Below are positions 9,328-18,345 of a stretch of DNA of 64,000 nt, one piece after another (position 1 is the first letter of the stretch; the number at the start of each line of letters is the position of its first letter). A model generated the notes under the pieces. That model was given only the letters and a program-made list of their open reading frames with translations, was not told where the DNA came from and did no database searches. The stretch covers positions 1-64,000 of the forward strand of contig NZ_BQXM01000015.1 in NCBI RefSeq assembly GCF_022836495.1, read 5' to 3'. The position numbers were made by a program, and so were the translations under genes. Source of the DNA: Desulforhabdus sp. TSK (GTDB lineage: Bacteria; Desulfobacterota; Syntrophobacteria; Syntrophobacterales; Syntrophobacteraceae).

Positions 9328-10701
9328 GCCGACCTCCTTCACGGTTTTTTTGTAGTATCTTGCTTCCCGCGACAGCACTGCTTTGACGAGTGATGCCCGG
9401 GGGTAGGTAATTTCACGCTCTGATCGACATCGGCGGATTACTGCGCCGAGCAAGGCTTGAGGATAGGGTGTACCAATAAGAATGGATTTCATGAATTCGC
9501 CTGCCAGATTGGGCAGAATATTCTCTGCTTTACCCAAGGCAGCGGTGGCAACCAACAATCGAAAAAGGGAAAGATAGCGGGATTGTTTTGGTGGTCGGAC
9601 TATTTCTATATCGTCGAAATGTTGTTCGATGTTGGCAGCAATATCCCCAACAGTTCCGGCATACCAGAAACGCACAGCGATGCGTGCTGCGTTAGGGGCC
9701 AGACCTAACACAAAAAAGGCGGTATTAGGGTCAAGCTGTGGCGGTGCTCCTGTTTGAGGAGCACGAAATGCCGCGATGAGTTGCTTGTAGTCCTGCTCGG
9801 GTTCTCTAGGTTGCTCGCCAAACAACCCACCAAAAACATTTTCAATCTCATGCTTCTTTTCAGCCCAGAAAACCGTTGTAGCATCACCTACCTGCAGTCG
9901 CTGCATTGAGCCCTTAGAGAGCAGATGATTCAGCGCAGTCGTATAGGCGAACTCTGCACGTTTGCCGACGGGTGCGTTAAAACTCTGCTCTTTTTTGTAC
10001 GAAGTAAACGCCGACAAATTGAAGGAAACTATGTTTGCCCCCGATCTTTGAGCCCCGTAAACGCCTTTGATCGCTGTATGCAGTCGTGCAGGTTCATCAG
10101 GCTCCCCGGTAATCAGGCAGGTCTGCTGCATACTACCCTCAGCCAACTGGGCCGTCATCAAAGCAGCAACAACCGCAGGCCGTTCACAGATCAGGCAGAT
10201 GTCCCCCTCCAACTGGAAACTCAGTATTGCACCACTTTCCTCAATCTCTGGCCAGGCCGGGTGGTCGAACACGGCTTGAAAATTATCATTCCCCAAAAAT
10301 TGCAGGAGAGCATGGATTCCTTCGTCTTCCAGAGCAGGAACAAGGCGCTCGCGTATGGTGTTCAGAAAGCAAAGCTGTTGTTCCACAGCTCTTTGCATGA
10401 GCTTGGATAAGTCTTTTTTTGGATCGGATTTGGGGCGACCGAAGACATACGCCGGAGTATCCCAAAGCAGGTTCGCCGCAATTCCACTGGTTTTCTTGAC
10501 GCCTTTGGGAACGGTAAACTGTCTTGCCGACTTTTCCTTACCTTCACCGCTCCGAGTGTCCACAAGCCCAAGAAAAGAGCCGTCTCGATTCAGTACAACC
10601 ACAAAGGGAATCGGCTGTTTTTGAAAACCTTCAGTGGCAACATCGGCAAGACCTTCTGTTTGAAGACGACGATAGTAGTCGTTCAGTGAATGGAGGATCA
10701 T
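8965..10701 (-). CDS. cas8c: Cascade large subunit Cas8c (Csd1)
   Basis: This 578-residue Csd1/Cas8c recognises the PAM and helps recruit Cas3. The start MILHSLNDYYRRL and the CLITGEPDEPARLH and TALNHLL segments fit the Csd1 family, as does the length. It overlaps cas5c by 4 bp (ATGA type), implying coupled translation. The last 120 codons contain an independent start for Cas11c, annotated separately. Confidence 0.96.
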   Translation of the reverse strand: MILHSLNDYYRRLQTEGLADVATEGFQKQPIPFVVVLNRDGSFLGLVDTRSGEGKEKSARQFTVPKGVKKTSGIAANLLWDTPAYVFGRPKSDPKKDLSKLMQRAVEQQLCFLNTIRERLVPALEDEGIHALLQFLGNDNFQAVFDHPAWPEIEESGAILSFQLEGDICLICERPAVVAALMTAQLAEGSMQQTCLITGEPDEPARLHTAIKGVYGAQRSGANIVSFNLSAFTSYKKEQSFNAPVGKRAEFAYTTALNHLLSKGSMQRLQVGDATTVFWAEKKHEIENVFGGLFGEQPREPEQDYKQLIAAFRAPQTGAPPQLDPNTAFFVLGLAPNAARIAVRFWYAGTVGDIAANIEQHFDDIEIVRPPKQSRYLSLFRLLVATAALGKAENILPNLAGEFMKSILIGTPYPQALLGAVIRRCRSEREITYPRASLVKAVLSREARYYKKTVKEVGMSLDTGNNNVGYRLGRLFATLEKIQEEASPGINATIRDRFYGAASSTPVSAFPHLMKLKNHHLGKLESRGRAVNLEKLIGEIMDGLNEFPAHLSMADQGRFAVGYYHQRQTFFTSTRKDQ

Positions 10702-11348
10702 CGCCGAACCTCCGTGCTGTTAAACAAGGGCACATTGACGCTTCCATTCTGAATCTTGGCACGAAACCATAAAGGCATTGGTTCCTCACCGGAATGATCC
10801 ATGTCGTAGAGCATGAATCCAAGATCACGACTTTCATCAATGGGCTTAAGGTCTTCGATTCGTCCCGATAGTGGCTCAAAATTTGCCGCAAACTCACGGC
10901 AGCCGAAGTAAGGTCGATGAAAGCATTGGCCTTTTTCTGAACGACGAAGAAACATTTCCTCGAACTTCCTGAGATTGTCATCATCACCAGCTTGGGCTGT
11001 CATTTCGAAAAAAGCATGAATGATGTAGGCAACATCCCGCAAAAATAATCCAGCCCTCTGTTGGCGCTGTTCCTCTACGAACAGGCCATTCGCACGAGGA
11101 GACATCACTGCACCAACTTCATTGCGCCGTACCGATGTCCAACGGATAGGCTTGAGTACATCGATCCGGGTAATCTGCCAGCGGATGGCCGGTTTCCATA
11201 AAATTGCTTCCAGAATGCCGCGGGCGGCTGATGGGGTTATTACATCGTATGAAACTCGCTCCACTTTCATCTCAGGTCGGGTAAAGCATGCGTTTTCACC
11301 CCAGACCTTGAGGCGAAAAGTTCGGCTCTTCAGTTTTTCTGCGGACAT
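10698..11348 (-). CDS. cas5c: Cas5c (Cas5d), crRNA-processing endoribonuclease
   Basis: This 216-residue Cas5 of the I-C type cuts the pre-crRNA in place of the missing Cas6 and caps the 5' handle. The sequence has the family pattern: FRLKVWGENACFTRPEMKVER, then YDVITPSAARGILEAI, WxITRIDVLKPI and a C-terminal LGFMLYDMDHS. No cas6 is present in the locus, as expected. It overlaps cas8c by 4 bp and begins 21 bp after cas3. Confidence 0.96.
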   Translation of the reverse strand: MSAEKLKSRTFRLKVWGENACFTRPEMKVERVSYDVITPSAARGILEAILWKPAIRWQITRIDVLKPIRWTSVRRNEVGAVMSPRANGLFVEEQRQQRAGLFLRDVAYIIHAFFEMTAQAGDDDNLRKFEEMFLRRSEKGQCFHRPYFGCREFAANFEPLSGRIEDLKPIDESRDLGFMLYDMDHSGEEPMPLWFRAKIQNGSVNVPLFNSTEVRR

Positions 11349-11369
11349 TGGTCCTCCCTTCTTCTGAAC

Positions 11370-13607
11370 TTACCCGATCAGCTCGTCGGGATCATAGATG
11401 ATAGACTTCTCCGGGCAAAATCCCAGATCACCGTTGTAGAGCGTCCCGTGCCCTTGAACATAAATTCCAGGGTGGATTTCTCGAATAGCGCCTTCTGCAA
11501 GCAATCGCTGGTGCAATGGTTTCGGCAGATTGACCACGTAGCGCTGGAGTTTACGCAGCAGCCAGCGTTCAGGCCCCATATATTTCAGAAGTTCGAGCAA
11601 CTTCACACCGGCCTCACCATAGGAAACGAGAACCGGCGACGATGCAGCATCATTGATGAGCTTAAAATTAGCTGCGGCACTACGAAAGCTGAAACGGAGC
11701 TTGCCGTCGGGCTTCAAGTCACGCAAGATATTTTTGGCATCCAATCGTTCCTCACCTTGCAGCCAGTAGAGCTCCCGGAAAAATGCCGTCAAACGGGTTG
11801 GCGCCAAATGATCCGGCACCTTCTCCCCAAGCAGACGCGCTCCAATCTCAGCCGCCTGCCGAAGGATACCGGCCGGTGGACGGGTGGGTGGGATAAAAAC
11901 AGTCAACTTGCCTTTTTCCAGTAAGCCTTCTCGATTGCAACGGCCGGCGGCTTGTGCAATGGAATCCAATCCCGCGATGGCCCGATAGACGGCCGGGAAA
12001 TCCAGATCGACCCCTGCCTCGACCAATTGAGTACTGATGACGCAAGTGGGCAGACCGCTATACAGCCGCATCTTGATCCTGGCAATAGTATCGGAACGAT
12101 GAGCGCCACACATTAGGGCTGAAAGATGGAAAGTACCTTCGGGCATCAGGGACCAGAGCAGGCGGCAGTCGTCCCTCCGGTTGACGATACACAGCACAGA
12201 AGGAAGCTTGGCCAGTTCTTCGGCCAGTCCTTCCCATGTTCCGGCTTCGTAAATATTTTCCGGCAACTGCACTTCAACACGCCTCAGGTGGTCATAAAGT
12301 GCGGTGGGATCCTCCATGATTTCACGTATGTTTTCCAATCCCTCAAAGGTGAAACTCGAAGATTTGTGCGGTCCGAGAGCCGGCTGAGTCGCGGTGCAAA
12401 TCAAGACAGTCACTCCATAATGTTTACGCAGTTCATCCAAGGCCTTGAGGATGGGCCTAAGGAACTCCGGAGGAAAAAGCTGTGCCTCGTCCAACACCAC
12501 CACACTCCCGGCAATATTGTGCAGCTTGCGGCATCGACTGGTTCGACTGGCAAAGAGAGACTCGAAAAACTGGACGTTGGTTGTGACAATGAGGGGGGCA
12601 TCCCAGTTTTCACAAGCAAGCCTGGCCTTCGATGTTTGCCCCTCAGCATCGCTTACGTCAATATTGCTGTGGTGCTCCACCACTGCCTCGCCGAATATCT
12701 CTCGAAACTGGTTGGCGGTTTGTTCGATGATGCTGGTATACGGAATTACATAGATGATCCGTCGCTGCCCGTGCATGGCTGCGTGATTCAGTGCGAACGC
12801 CATGGAAGAAAGGGTTTTGCCCCCACCGGTTGGAACGGTCAGGCTAAAAATCCCCGGTGAGTCTTTTGCCTTTTCAATGCAGCGAGCAAAAACTTGGGCG
12901 CGTATCCGGTTGACGGGGGTATCCGGGGCAGTGGCCTGTTTGTGGATCATGTACCTGCCGAATGAATCCATCAATTGCGATAAGGCAGGATAGCCGCTGC
13001 GCAGAGATGTCTTTTCCGGTTCGAAAAACTCTTCTGTGTCGAGAAAATCGGCATCGACAACACAAGAGAAAAGTATCCGAATCCAAAAAGCAGGATCGAA
13101 TCCAGTAGGTTTTTCCTCTGGAAAGCTCTGTTCAAGGATTTCATCAGGGATTCCACCCTCCAGAGCGGCATTGAGCAGGTCCTTATTCAATAGACGATGG
13201 GAAAGGGCTGCCTGCCCTGTGCGATCGGCTGTCCAATCGGGTAGCCCTGCGTGATGACCGGCAGAAATGTAAGCAAATAAGCGACCTGCCATTTTGAAGT
13301 GCTCCACAGCAAAAATGGCACCCGCAGTGGAATGATCCACTCGAGCCTTGCCCTCCAGATGCCCATCCTCGCTGGCAGCCGCCTTCAGCTTCTTCTGAAA
13401 AGCAAGAGCATACTTACCAACGTCATGCCACAAGCCGTTCAGATAGCCCCACTGACGGAAGCCGAAAACGGCTGCAAAATCCGCTGCTCGTTCAGCGGTT
13501 CTGTAAAGATGTTCTCGAAGTGTATGGGTTCTGCCATCCTGAGAGATGTGCGCAAGAGGTTCCGGCGACATAAGATTAGTCTTTCTATTTTTTGAGGTGC
13601 AAATCAT
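11370..13607 (-). CDS. cas3: CRISPR-associated helicase-nuclease Cas3 (HD + DEAD-like)
   Basis: This protein of up to 745 residues degrades target DNA after Cascade binding. The HD nuclease domain is N-terminal (HDVGKYA at 61-67, DHST at about 91-94). The helicase follows: Walker A PTGGGKT (259-265), DEAQ (373-376), and QAAGRCNREG in motif VI. HD and helicase are fused in the usual I-C order. The start is uncertain: the first codon at 13607 and a second ATG at 13571 (MSPEPLAHI) both lack a strong ribosome site. It is the first gene of the cas operon. Confidence 0.96.
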   Translation of the reverse strand: MICTSKNRKTNLMSPEPLAHISQDGRTHTLREHLYRTAERAADFAAVFGFRQWGYLNGLWHDVGKYALAFQKKLKAAASEDGHLEGKARVDHSTAGAIFAVEHFKMAGRLFAYISAGHHAGLPDWTADRTGQAALSHRLLNKDLLNAALEGGIPDEILEQSFPEEKPTGFDPAFWIRILFSCVVDADFLDTEEFFEPEKTSLRSGYPALSQLMDSFGRYMIHKQATAPDTPVNRIRAQVFARCIEKAKDSPGIFSLTVPTGGGKTLSSMAFALNHAAMHGQRRIIYVIPYTSIIEQTANQFREIFGEAVVEHHSNIDVSDAEGQTSKARLACENWDAPLIVTTNVQFFESLFASRTSRCRKLHNIAGSVVVLDEAQLFPPEFLRPILKALDELRKHYGVTVLICTATQPALGPHKSSSFTFEGLENIREIMEDPTALYDHLRRVEVQLPENIYEAGTWEGLAEELAKLPSVLCIVNRRDDCRLLWSLMPEGTFHLSALMCGAHRSDTIARIKMRLYSGLPTCVISTQLVEAGVDLDFPAVYRAIAGLDSIAQAAGRCNREGLLEKGKLTVFIPPTRPPAGILRQAAEIGARLLGEKVPDHLAPTRLTAFFRELYWLQGEERLDAKNILRDLKPDGKLRFSFRSAAANFKLINDAASSPVLVSYGEAGVKLLELLKYMGPERWLLRKLQRYVVNLPKPLHQRLLAEGAIREIHPGIYVQGHGTLYNGDLGFCPEKSIIYDPDELIG

Positions 13608-14082
13608 GGCGCAGATTCGTGGAGTGGATTTTCATGGAGTGGATCAAGCCATATCGGCGCACCGACACCCCATAACAGGTTAATAGTAAAAGATATTATT
13701 GGTGATACCCACAGGTTTTCCAATGGCCCGGGGCCGTGAAACGGCAGGTCATCGCATCCCCCCACAGAACGGTGATGCGCCAATGCTATTGCTGCGGTAG
13801 CACTCGGCGCAGAAAGCAGGTTGACAGAAATGCCGAAGCATGCACGTGAATGAACGGACGGAGAGATGATCCCCGGCAATGGCCGCAGCGGCAGGCGGGA
13901 GAAAGCTAGCCGACCTGCCGGCTCATTCGTCGTTTGCGCTCGAGGTGGTGCATCAAATGCACCCTACGCGGGTGGAGGGCGGCGAACCAACACGCCATGC
14001 CTGCGTCTGCGGTCCTCAGGGCCTCGGATGACAGGTGGGAAGGAGCAAAGCACGCCCTGCGTCCCAATCTCGAGCCTTGCGG
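13608..14082. other. Intergenic region upstream of cas3
   Basis: No convincing gene is present. An AT-rich stretch around 13675-13705 is the best place for the cas operon promoter, but I see no clear -10/-35 pair. A short hairpin GGTGCAT-CAA-ATGCACC lies at 13947-13963. A 91-codon minus frame starting near 13879 lacks a ribosome site and family resemblance and was not annotated. Confidence 0.5.
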
Positions 14083-14556
14083 CTACAGCGAAAGGGCCTT
14101 GTGGCACAGGTATTCAAAAACGTTGGAAATGTAAAGCATTCCCACGATCTTCTCCCCCTGCATGACGGGCATGCGGCGGATGTGGCGCCGGATCATTATA
14201 TCCAGGATCCGGATGACGTGGGTGTCCACGGAAACGGTGATGACTTCCCTCGTCATGAGGTCCCTCACGAGGGTGGTGTGGAAATTGCGCCCGATTTCGG
14301 CCAGGAGCTTGCTGATTTCGAGATCGTCCATGCCTTCCCAGTTGCGGCTTTTCTTGGGACGCACGTACAGGAGGATGTCGTACATGGAAAGCATGCCGAG
14401 GAGCTCCTTTTTCTCGTTGGTCACCATCATTCCGAACACCTTGTGCGGCTCTTCCTCACCAGCCGACAGGAATTTCCGGACCGCCTCGGCAAGGGTCATG
14501 TCGGGGCGAAGGGTATTGAACATGGGGGTCATGATATCGCCGGCTTTTGCAATCAT
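14083..14556 (-). CDS. Tandem CBS-domain protein
   Basis: This 157-residue protein consists of two CBS motifs: AGDIMTPMFNTLRPDMTLAEAV (about 5-60) and VRDLMTREVITVSVDTHV..IRRMPVMQG (about 95-150). CBS pairs bind adenine nucleotides or S-adenosyl ligands and act as energy or ligand sensors, often for channels or enzymes. The start at ATG 14556 was chosen because AAAGGACAG precedes it; the frame stays open another 33 codons upstream. It is a stand-alone regulator here, and the next gene upstream is across a short inverted-repeat element. Confidence 0.85.
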   Translation of the reverse strand: MIAKAGDIMTPMFNTLRPDMTLAEAVRKFLSAGEEEPHKVFGMMVTNEKKELLGMLSMYDILLYVRPKKSRNWEGMDDLEISKLLAEIGRNFHTTLVRDLMTREVITVSVDTHVIRILDIMIRRHIRRMPVMQGEKIVGMLYISNVFEYLCHKALSL

Positions 14557-14675
14557 CGCTCTGTCCTTTATTCTTTTACAGACCTCGTTCTTCCCTGCGG
14601 TCATCTTCGTCAGCAAGCCTATCGGCACCGGGGCGGCAATGGACCCTCCCGGCACCTCCCATCAGATAAATTTCT

Positions 14676-14832
14676 TAAGGGCTGTCTAAAAAATGAGTCA
14701 ATCACTCTGAGAATGCACCTTGTTTCGTCATTCCGGCGGTCTTTTAGCCGGAATCCAGGTTTTTCGCTGGGGTGGATTCCGGCTAAAAGACCGCCGGAAT
14801 GACGAGGAAACGAATTTTTGGACAGCCTCTTA
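14676..14832. mobile_element. MITE-like element, GGCTGTC family, copy 1
   Basis: This element is about 157 bp. Its termini read inward TAAGGGCTGTCTAAAAA and, on the other strand, TAAGAGGCTGTCCAAAAA. The interior is a near-perfect palindrome built from CGTCATTCCGGCGGTCTT and its complement. A second copy in opposite orientation lies at 40818-40971 with about 90% similarity. It has no coding capacity. Confidence 0.82.
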
Positions 14833-14852
14833 TCAGGGTCCGTCAGCGCCCC

Positions 14853-16352
14853 TCAGCGTTCTTCAGCGTCCCCGGCTGCACCGTGCAAACCGCGGCCTCC
14901 GCCGCCGGCCGGCGTCCCGCCGGGGTCGCTCAGCACGGAGGTTTCCACCTTGAGGCGGTATTTTTCGATCTTGGAAAGCAGCGTCGGCCTCGACAGGCCG
15001 AGCATCTTGGCGGTGCGGCTGCGGTTGTTTCCGGCGAGCTTCAGGGCTTCGGAAATGAGCAGGCCGGCAAAGGTGTCCATGAAGGTTTCAAAGAGGTTCT
15101 CACTCTCTTCCGACACGAGGGACTTGCGAATCCACTGGCGGATGGCCTCCTCGGGAGTGTCCTCGGCAAGCCCTTTGGACGGCTGGTCCGACCCGATGGC
15201 CTGCACGACATCCTCCGGCCCGATGGGGCAGCCGCGGCTGAAGATGAGGGCCTTTTGAAGGGCATTGGCGAGCTCACGCACATTCCCGGGCCAGGCCCGG
15301 CTGCTCAGCAGAACGTTGGCGGCCTCCGTGATGCCGGGATTGCTGATGCCCATCTCCCGGGCGAACCGGGCGAGGAAATATTCCGAGAGGAGGGGAATGT
15401 CTCCGGCGCGCTCCCTCAGGGGCGGAAGCCACAGCGTCACCACCTTCAGGCGATAATAGAGGTCCTCGCGGAAGCGGCCTTCGGCCAGGGCGGCTTCCAG
15501 GTCGCGGTTGGTGGCCCCGATGATGCGCACGTCCACGGGGATGGGCTCCCGCCCGCCCAGGCGCTCGATGCTCTTTTCCTGGAGGAGCCGCAGGATCTTG
15601 GCCTGGATGCCGAAGGGCATGTCGCCGATTTCATCCAGGAAGACCGTACCCCCGTTGGCCTGTTCGATGCGCCCCACACGACGGTTCACGGCCCCCGTGA
15701 AGGCCCCTTTTTCGTACCCGAAAAGCTCGCTTTCCAGGAGCGTCTCGGGAATGGCGACGCAGTTGATCACCAGGAAGGGCTTGTCCGAGCGCAGGCTGTG
15801 CTGGTAAATGGCCCGCGCCGCCAGTTCCTTCCCCGTGCCCGATTCTCCCCGGATGAGGACCGTCGCGTCTGTCGGAGCCACCCGGCCCACCGCCTTGTAG
15901 ACCTCCTGCATGGCCTTGCTGCGCCCGATGATGGCTTCCAGGGACGGGGATTCGGGAACGACGTCCAGTTCCACCCGCGAGCGCATGAAGCGCCCCGCTT
16001 CCAGGGCATGGTTGATGAGGACCAGGATCTCGGGGATTTCGAAGGGCTTGAGGACGTAGTCGAAGGCGCCCATCTTGGTGGCCTCGATGGCGGTTTCCGT
16101 CGTTCCGAAGGCGGTCATGATGATGACGGGCAGCTTGGGCTCGATGGCGCGCATGGCTTGAAAGGTTTCGAGGCCGTTCATGCCCGGCATCCGCACGTCC
16201 ATGATGACGAGGTCGAACCGCTGGGATTCCACCATGGCCAGGCCGGCCTCCCCGCTGCCGGCCGTTCGAACGGCGTGGCCTTCCTGGCTCAGGAGCTTCT
16301 CGAAGCTCTGCCTCAGATGCGCATCGTCGTCAACGATCAGGATCGAAGCCAA
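14853..16352 (-). CDS. NtrC-family sigma-54-dependent response regulator
   Basis: This 499-residue protein has an N-terminal receiver (acceptor D52 in VIMDVRMPG, K102 in LKPFE), a sigma-54 AAA+ domain (Walker A GESGTGKE about 169-176; GAFTGA loop about 216-221) and a C-terminal Fis-type helix-turn-helix (NNRSRTAKMLGLSRPTLLSK). It activates sigma-54 promoters when phosphorylated. The start is a TTG at 16352 with AAGGAGG eight bases before it, overlapping the kinase gene by 16 bp; no ATG fits as well. The last codons fall in a short GACGCTGA-type repeat, so the extreme C-terminus may be a late addition. Confidence 0.95.
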   Translation of the reverse strand: MASILIVDDDAHLRQSFEKLLSQEGHAVRTAGSGEAGLAMVESQRFDLVIMDVRMPGMNGLETFQAMRAIEPKLPVIIMTAFGTTETAIEATKMGAFDYVLKPFEIPEILVLINHALEAGRFMRSRVELDVVPESPSLEAIIGRSKAMQEVYKAVGRVAPTDATVLIRGESGTGKELAARAIYQHSLRSDKPFLVINCVAIPETLLESELFGYEKGAFTGAVNRRVGRIEQANGGTVFLDEIGDMPFGIQAKILRLLQEKSIERLGGREPIPVDVRIIGATNRDLEAALAEGRFREDLYYRLKVVTLWLPPLRERAGDIPLLSEYFLARFAREMGISNPGITEAANVLLSSRAWPGNVRELANALQKALIFSRGCPIGPEDVVQAIGSDQPSKGLAEDTPEEAIRQWIRKSLVSEESENLFETFMDTFAGLLISEALKLAGNNRSRTAKMLGLSRPTLLSKIEKYRLKVETSVLSDPGGTPAGGGGRGLHGAAGDAEER

Positions 16353-17821
16353 ATCCCATCCTCCTTGCAGGGGATCGTAATGGTGAAGGTCGTGCCCTTC
16401 CCCTCGCGCGACCGGACATTCAACCACCCTTTGTGGTCTTCGATGATCCGCGCGGCAATGCTCAGCCCCAGGCCCGTGCCCTCTTCCTTCGTGCTGAAAA
16501 ACGGCTGAAACACCTTGTCCTGGAGCGCTTCCGGGATGCCGGGGCCGTTGTCGCTGAGGCGGATGACGGCCACGTGGCCGAGCGGCCCCGTCACCCCCTC
16601 CTCCTCGCGAATGGCGATCTTGCCGCCCTCGGGCATGGCTTCACAGGCATTGACCATGAGGTTCACCAGGACTTCCTTCAGCTGCTCGGGGTCCCCCTGG
16701 ACTTCGGGAAGCCGCCGCTGCCGGTAGAGCTCCACCTCCACGCCGTAGGATTCCAGGCGATGCCGCAGCAGCTGGATGGCGCTGTCCACCACATCCGATC
16801 CGCTGATGCTCTGGATCTTGAGCTTCGGGGGCCTGGAAAATTCGAGGAAGTTCCGCACGATGGTGTCGATGTGGCGGATTTCGTCGGAAATGACTTCGAA
16901 GTCCTCCCGCTGGGTGGGAGAAAGCTCCAGGGAGCGCTCCATGGAAAAGAGGCGCATTTTCACGGAGGTGAGGGGATTGCGGATGCTGTGGGCCACACCC
17001 GCCGCAAGCTTCCCCACCATGGCCAGCTTTTCCGCCTGCAGCAGGTGCTCCCGGCTCTGCTGCAGCTGGGTCTGGGTTTGGTCCACATCTTCCATGAGGC
17101 TCGTGACCCGGTTGCTGAGGGCCTTCACTTCGTTGACGACACGCCCGCCCTTGGCCCCCTTTTCCGAACCGAACGCCAGGAGGCGTATGGGCTCCAGGAC
17201 CTGGTGGAAGAGGATGTAAAGGAGCAGAGTGCCCATCACCAGGGCGCCCGGCAGGGCCACGAGAGCCATGACGTGGATGGAGCGGAAAGCCGAGCGGATC
17301 TCGCCCCGGGCCAGGACGATGCTCTTCTCGTGCTCCGCCCGGTATTTCTCGCAAAGGTCACAGATGGCATGGAATTCGCCCCGCACCTGCCGGTGCAGCT
17401 TGAACCCCTCCTCCCGCTCTCCCCGCTTGTACAGGTCGATGACCGCGTCACGCCCGTAGCTGTAGCGGATGTACCTGGATTCGATGTCGTTGAGGATCTG
17501 GCGTTGATCGAGGGTATAGGCCGAGCTCCTGGCCCTGCGCAGCCATTCTTCGAAGGACTGGCGGTGCTGATCGAGCTGCTTCAGCCATTCCGGGTCGTTA
17601 TCCAGGAAGAAGTAGGTCAGGAACCCTTTCTGCATGACGAGGGAGTTTTCCAGCCCCTGGGCCTCGCTGAGCCCCACCACGTGCGTGTCCAGCACGGAGG
17701 AGAGGCTGGACCCGATGCGGGTGATCAGGGAGAGAGTCATGGTGCTCCCGATGACCGTGATGAGCACCAATCCTCCCAGGAGCATACAGATCCGGGTGCG
17801 CAGGCTGATATTTTTGAACAT
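16337..17821 (-). CDS. Membrane sensor histidine kinase, partner of the NtrC regulator
   Basis: This 494-residue protein has a first membrane segment near residues 10-33, a helical extracytoplasmic sensor region of about 150 residues, a second membrane segment (about 180-205), and a cytoplasmic linker. HisKA follows with the phospho-acceptor in AAGVAHSIRNPLTS, then an ATPase domain with VNACEA (N box), SDNGPGIPE (G1) and GTGLGLSIA (G2). ATG 17821 is preferred over a TTG nine codons earlier because GGAAAG precedes it. The 3' end overlaps the downstream regulator gene, so the two are a coupled pair. Confidence 0.94.
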   Translation of the reverse strand: MFKNISLRTRICMLLGGLVLITVIGSTMTLSLITRIGSSLSSVLDTHVVGLSEAQGLENSLVMQKGFLTYFFLDNDPEWLKQLDQHRQSFEEWLRRARSSAYTLDQRQILNDIESRYIRYSYGRDAVIDLYKRGEREEGFKLHRQVRGEFHAICDLCEKYRAEHEKSIVLARGEIRSAFRSIHVMALVALPGALVMGTLLLYILFHQVLEPIRLLAFGSEKGAKGGRVVNEVKALSNRVTSLMEDVDQTQTQLQQSREHLLQAEKLAMVGKLAAGVAHSIRNPLTSVKMRLFSMERSLELSPTQREDFEVISDEIRHIDTIVRNFLEFSRPPKLKIQSISGSDVVDSAIQLLRHRLESYGVEVELYRQRRLPEVQGDPEQLKEVLVNLMVNACEAMPEGGKIAIREEEGVTGPLGHVAVIRLSDNGPGIPEALQDKVFQPFFSTKEEGTGLGLSIAARIIEDHKGWLNVRSREGKGTTFTITIPCKEDGIWLRS

Positions 17822-17865
17822 GGATCGACTTTCCGTCAAGCGGTCCAACGGCGGATGAGCAACCT

Positions 17866-17977
17866 CACTGTTGTTGACGTAACGTCACCCCGGTGAAAAC
17901 CGGGGTCCAGAAAGTCTTTATTTTCCTGGATTCCGGCTTTCGCCGGAATGACGATAGCTGGTTGAGTCAACATCATG
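17866..17977. mobile_element. MITE-like element, CAATG-TTGTTGAC family, copy 1
   Basis: This 112-bp element has termini CACTGTTGTTGAC and, inverted, CATGATGTTGAC. The interior is CGTCACCCCGGTGAAAACCG followed by CCGGAATGACG. It is flanked by identical 12-bp direct repeats GGATGAGCAACC (17853-17864 and 17977-17988), which look like a target-site duplication. Confidence 0.8.
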
Positions 17978-18121
17978 GATGAGCAACCCCTGAACCCTTA
18001 CGTTAGAAGCATTTTCACCCTATGCTGTCATCCTTTACCCATTCTACTATCAGAGGGCAAGAACATATTGAAGAAAACGGTCGATGCGGATAGGATGGAT
18101 CGCTCAGAGGCACTGGACAGG

Positions 18122-18259
18122 TATGCGCATTAGGGAATTGAAAACTTCTTTTTTGTAGGAGCGGCATCCTGCCGCGACAATGAACCAGTCGCGGCAGGAT
18201 GCCGCTCCTACAAAGACAGGAAACCATCAAATCGAAGGTTTTATACTTCACCGAGTATA
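18122..18259. repeat. REP-cored palindromic element, TATACTC family, copy A
   Basis: A perfect-stem core at 18152-18214 (TTTGTAGGAGCGGCATCCTG and its complement) lies in a longer, weaker palindrome ending in GAGTATA at 18253-18259. The left outer arm is degenerate, so its boundary is approximate. Three relatives are in the window (21904, 37562, 50571). Confidence 0.75.
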
Positions 18260-18345
18260 AAACGCCCGTTCACCTCTTGACCATGCCCCTGGGAGTTATC
18301 CGCTGCAGCACGACAGCCACGATCCATGCAGGGAGTCCACCAAAC

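Noticed and set aside
13604-13879. A 91-codon minus frame upstream of cas3
   Set aside because: It has low-complexity composition, no ribosome site and no recognisable domain, and it overlaps the probable cas promoter.
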